DNA of 64,000 nucleotides from Bacillus cereus ATCC 14579 (GTDB lineage: Bacteria > Bacillota > Bacilli > Bacillales > Bacillaceae_G), in assembly GCF_000007825.1 (NCBI RefSeq), contig NC_004722.1:1962501-2026500 (forward strand), given 5' to 3'. The notes under the pieces were generated by a model that worked only from the letters and a program-made list of their open reading frames with translations, made no database searches and had not been told where the DNA came from. Positions 60,822-64,000 of the stretch are shown here, piece by piece; position 1 is the first letter of the stretch, and the number at the start of each line of letters is the position of its first letter. A program made the position numbers and the translations under genes.

Positions 60822-63800
60822 ATGGAGCAACTATTAGTATTGACTTATGGAGACAAAATATATAAGTGCACATTACATCCAAATGAGCAATCAATAGTGT
60901 CGATTGGAAAAGAGTGGACAAATGATATTACGAATCCAAGTTTAGAACAAGAAGTAGAGTTAAAGTGGAATAATGAAGTAAATGCTTGGATGGTACAGGA
61001 TCAATTAATAGAATTTAATAAGGAAATTGAGATTGGGAAAACAAGAGATGTGAGCTTGAAAATCTTTATATCTATTGTTGGCACAACTAGAGTGTTTGAT
61101 ATCGGAACGAAACATTCTCTTACAGTGAGTCAAAACGATTACGATGATATTTCTATTACCGGGACTAGTGTAGATTTAATGCTATCTCGCGAAACGTTGT
61201 ACGATTCTTTTAAAGTGAACGTGTATGGCGGGGATGTATTTCATAATTATACGAAGTTAAAAGATAGCGTTATGTTGGAATCAGGAGACGTATTATATTT
61301 TGATGGTATTTTATTGGAGATTGGTAGTGAAGACATTCAAGTACTTTCTTCAGAAGATAAAGTGAAATCTGAGTTACCTATTTTAGTAGAATCAGAAACA
61401 AATTATCAAAGTGGTTATCCAGACTATCATCGTTCACCACGTATTATTTACCGTGAACCAGAAGAGAAAATGACAATTGCAAAGCCTTCAAGTATGCCAT
61501 CAAAACCAACGGAGCATTTAGCAAGAATCATTGCACCTTCACTTGTCATGATTGTCGTAACTGTATTACTTGCTATTTTCATGAAATATGGAATGTTTAT
61601 TATCGCATCGATTGCGATGACATTAGTAACAATCATTGTTTCTGTCACATCGTATATTAAAAATTTGAAGCAATATAAAGTCGACATTGTTGAACGAGAT
61701 AAAAGCTATAGAGAGTATATAAAACAAAAAACGAAAGATTTACATGCAGAAAGTGAAAAACAGCGTCACGCATTACATTATCACAATCCAAATGTAGAAG
61801 TAATACGTAATATGGCAGTTCAAGTAAATCCTCGAATTTATGAAAAAACAATGTTACATCATGATTTCTTAACATTTAGCGTTGGAACAGGACAAGCTAA
61901 TACGAGTTTTGAAATTCAATTTAATGAAGAAGAATTTAGTCAAACGAAAGATGAATTAATTGATATAGCACGTGAACTAAGACAGCGTTATCTATCATTG
62001 GAAGATGTACCAGTTGTAACAGATTTAATGAATGGACCAGTCGGTTATATTGGTCAACGCTCTTTAGTGTTAGAGCAATTACAATTATTAGTTGCACAAA
62101 CGGCTTTATTCCATAGTTATTATGACTTGCAGTTTATTACTATTTTTCCGGAAGAAGAAAAAGAAAAATGGGATTGGATGCGCTGGTTACCTCATGGAAG
62201 TGTTCGCGATATAAATGTACGTGGATTTGTATACCATGATCGTAGCCGTGATCAAGTGTTAAATAGTTTGTATCAAATATTGAAAGAACGAAAATTAAAA
62301 CTAGATGAAAAAAGTTCTACTAATGAAAAAATGTACTTTGCACCGCACTATGTCGTTCTCATTACAGATGAAAAACTAATATTAGACCATGTTGTTATGG
62401 AATTCTTTAATGATGATCCGAGTCAATTAGGTGTATCACTTGTATTTGTACAAGATGTTATGCAAAGTTTACCGGAGCATGTGAAAACGGTAATAGACAT
62501 AAGAGATGCAAAACAAGGGAACATCATCTTAGAACAAGGAGAACTTGTTAACCGTCAATTTAAACTAAATCATGTGCCAAAAGGATTCAATTTAGAAGAT
62601 ATTTCGCGGGCATTAGCACCATTAAATCATTTGCAAAACTTAAAAAATAGTATTCCAGAAAGCGTAACATTTTTAGAAATGTACGGCGTTGAAAAAGTAA
62701 AAGAACTGAATATCACAAGTCGCTGGGAGAAAAATGCAGCGCATAAATCTTTAGCTGTACCACTTGGATTACGTGGGAAAGAAGATATCGTAAACTTAAA
62801 CTTACACGAAAAAGCACACGGACCACATGGGTTAATAGCAGGTACAACCGGTTCAGGTAAATCGGAAATTATACAATCGTACATTTTATCTCTAGCAGTC
62901 AATTTCCACCCGTACGAAGTAGCCTTTTTACTAATTGACTATAAAGGCGGCGGAATGGCGAATTTATTCAAAAACTTACCGCATTTATTAGGAACAATTA
63001 CGAACTTAGATGGAGCGCAAAGTATGAGAGCGCTCGCATCAATTAAAGCTGAATTGCAAAAAAGACAACGCTTATTTGGGCAAAATGATGTAAACCATAT
63101 TAATCAGTATCAAAAACTGTATAAAGAAGGCTTAGTAAGTGAACCGATGCCGCATCTATTTTTAATTAGTGATGAATTCGCGGAACTGAAGTCAGAACAA
63201 CCAGAATTTATGAAAGAGTTAGTTTCAACAGCGCGTATCGGCCGTTCACTCGGGATTCATTTAATATTAGCTACGCAAAAACCAAGTGGTGTTGTAGATG
63301 ATCAAATTTGGAGTAACTCAAAATTCAAACTAGCACTAAAAGTTCAAAATACGTCAGATAGTAATGAAATCTTAAAAACACCGGATGCTGCTGAAATTAC
63401 ATTACCAGGACGTGCTTACTTACAAGTTGGGAATAATGAAATTTATGAACTATTCCAATCAGCTTGGAGCGGAGCAGACTATGTAGAAAATAAAGAGGAT
63501 AAAGAACATTTAGATGCAACAATCTATGCAATAAATGATCTAGGACAATATGAAATATTAAGTGAAGACTTAAGTGGACTTGGTAGCAGTAAAGAAGTAA
63601 TAAGCGTACCATCTGAACTGGATGCTGTTATTGACTACATTCACGATTACGCAGAAATAAATGAAATTGAAGCGTTAGCTAGACCGTGGTTACCACCACT
63701 TCCAGAAAGCGTATATTTACAAGACTTACACGCTATTCAGTTCAAAGAAGCATGGACGAAAGAAAAGAAACCATTACAAGCAACAATTGGTCTACTAGAT

Positions 63801-64000
63801 CAGCCTGAATTACAATCACAAACACCATTAACACTAGATATTAGTAAAGACGGACACGTAGCGGTCTTCTCAAGTCCAGGCTACGGAAAATCAACATTCT
63901 TACAATCAGTCATTATGGATGTAGCTCGTCAGCATAGTCCGGAGCATTTGCATGTGTATTTAGTGGACCTTGGAACAAATGGTCTTCTACCTTTGAAAGG
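60822..64000 (+). CDS. essC: type VII secretion ATPase EssC (3' truncated)
   Basis: Open to the window edge: 1059 codons of an expected ~1480. Two N-terminal FHA-like domains (about residues 1-190), two helices (about 236-284), then the FtsK/SpoIIIE ATPases. First Walker A GTTGSGKS (residues 674-681) and Walker B LFLISDEFAEL (Asp 784, Glu 785); second Walker A SSPGYGKS (1017-1024). Motor and gate for export of WXG100 proteins. ATG 60822 has AAGGAG 12 bases upstream, a slightly long spacing; it starts 39 bases after essB. Confidence 0.95.
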   Translation, partial: MEQLLVLTYGDKIYKCTLHPNEQSIVSIGKEWTNDITNPSLEQEVELKWNNEVNAWMVQDQLIEFNKEIEIGKTRDVSLKIFISIVGTTRVFDIGTKHSLTVSQNDYDDISITGTSVDLMLSRETLYDSFKVNVYGGDVFHNYTKLKDSVMLESGDVLYFDGILLEIGSEDIQVLSSEDKVKSELPILVESETNYQSGYPDYHRSPRIIYREPEEKMTIAKPSSMPSKPTEHLARIIAPSLVMIVVTVLLAIFMKYGMFIIASIAMTLVTIIVSVTSYIKNLKQYKVDIVERDKSYREYIKQKTKDLHAESEKQRHALHYHNPNVEVIRNMAVQVNPRIYEKTMLHHDFLTFSVGTGQANTSFEIQFNEEEFSQTKDELIDIARELRQRYLSLEDVPVVTDLMNGPVGYIGQRSLVLEQLQLLVAQTALFHSYYDLQFITIFPEEEKEKWDWMRWLPHGSVRDINVRGFVYHDRSRDQVLNSLYQILKERKLKLDEKSSTNEKMYFAPHYVVLITDEKLILDHVVMEFFNDDPSQLGVSLVFVQDVMQSLPEHVKTVIDIRDAKQGNIILEQGELVNRQFKLNHVPKGFNLEDISRALAPLNHLQNLKNSIPESVTFLEMYGVEKVKELNITSRWEKNAAHKSLAVPLGLRGKEDIVNLNLHEKAHGPHGLIAGTTGSGKSEIIQSYILSLAVNFHPYEVAFLLIDYKGGGMANLFKNLPHLLGTITNLDGAQSMRALASIKAELQKRQRLFGQNDVNHINQYQKLYKEGLVSEPMPHLFLISDEFAELKSEQPEFMKELVSTARIGRSLGIHLILATQKPSGVVDDQIWSNSKFKLALKVQNTSDSNEILKTPDAAEITLPGRAYLQVGNNEIYELFQSAWSGADYVENKEDKEHLDATIYAINDLGQYEILSEDLSGLGSSKEVISVPSELDAVIDYIHDYAEINEIEALARPWLPPLPESVYLQDLHAIQFKEAWTKEKKPLQATIGLLDQPELQSQTPLTLDISKDGHVAVFSSPGYGKSTFLQSVIMDVARQHSPEHLHVYLVDLGTNGLLPLK

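Noticed and set aside
62627..62902. Minus-strand ORF inside essC
   Set aside because: Lies opposite the conserved ATPase core including Walker A; no RBS.
1..64000. tRNA, rRNA, insertion sequences or prophage genes
   Set aside because: No tRNA/rRNA-like sequence, transposase, integrase or phage structural gene was recognised anywhere in the window.

Overview
The window is a low-GC Firmicute chromosome segment, almost certainly from the Bacillus cereus group. Marker genes are fosB with all expected metal ligands, the exosporium protein gene exsB beside a cotH-type kinase gene, the second alanine racemase (Alr2 type), a YjcZ-type tiny spore protein, two SpoIIP paralogues, NamA, CsaA and a Bacillus-type (EsxA/EsaA/EssA/EsaB/EssB/EssC) type VII secretion locus. 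Ribosome binding sites are strong and TTG/GTG starts are common. No tRNA, rRNA, CRISPR array, complete insertion sequence or prophage was seen. Most of the window looks like ordinary chromosome, with small accessory genes and several decaying ones.

Layout. 1-6.4 kb: a 5'-truncated acetyltransferase, an aldo/keto reductase, a CobW-type GTPase, a polyamine-type acetyltransferase, a solitary Zur-type zinc-binding lipoprotein gene with two near-consensus operators, a tiny membrane protein, an NAD-binding oxidoreductase and NamA. 6.5-11.4 kb: an O6-alkylguanine methyltransferase gene broken by an in-frame TAG, a zinc-ribbon membrane protein, an OppA-type binding protein, fosB, a short dehydrogenase and a histidine phosphatase. 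11.4-13.2 kb: the divergent exsB/cotH spore-surface pair. 13.3-26.1 kb: Nudix, DedA, a MOP-family flippase, a dispersed-repeat candidate, CorA, a YcgR/YcgQ permease pair, a thioesterase, YjcZ, a phospholipase-D-type synthase, a CotF-like protein, a lipoprotein, DUF456, a CNNM/CorC protein and an orphan DppB-like permease. 26.3-33.5 kb: a CBS protein (CbpA-like) behind CodY-like boxes, BrnQ with an unusual leader, CsaA, DUF1572, two small membrane proteins, SpoIIP paralogue 1, an acetyltransferase, an M15 carboxypeptidase and Nudix. 33.7-43 kb: an amidase, an MFS transporter, an NfeD/paraslipin pair, SpoIIP paralogue 2 with a frameshifted tail, a histidine phosphatase, a HAD phosphatase, an MFS remnant, DinB and alr2. 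43-54.3 kb: a methyltransferase pseudogene ending an APH-GNAT operon, a macrolide-type glycosyltransferase, YitT, a MocR regulator with a divergent acetyltransferase target, a PPP-type phosphoesterase, DUF1648 and a five-gene GNAT/2H-phosphoesterase/cupin cassette. 54.5-64 kb: the type VII secretion operon, running off the right edge inside essC.

How parts fit together. The type VII operon encodes substrate (EsxA), the large membrane protein EsaA, EssA, ubiquitin-like EsaB, pseudokinase EssB and the EssC ATPase. It has a promoter overlapped by a perfect 10-bp inverted repeat and a strong hairpin after esxA. EsaA carries 24 exact-length 18-bp repeats encoding PDTGGK-like hexapeptides, which is the most striking sequence feature here. 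The cotH/exsB pair has the same divergent layout as cotH/cotG of B. subtilis and probably forms a kinase-substrate module. Several loci show gene decay that simple gene calling would hide: ogt (TAG), the spoIIP-2 tail (one extra A), the MFS remnant and the methyltransferase remnant.
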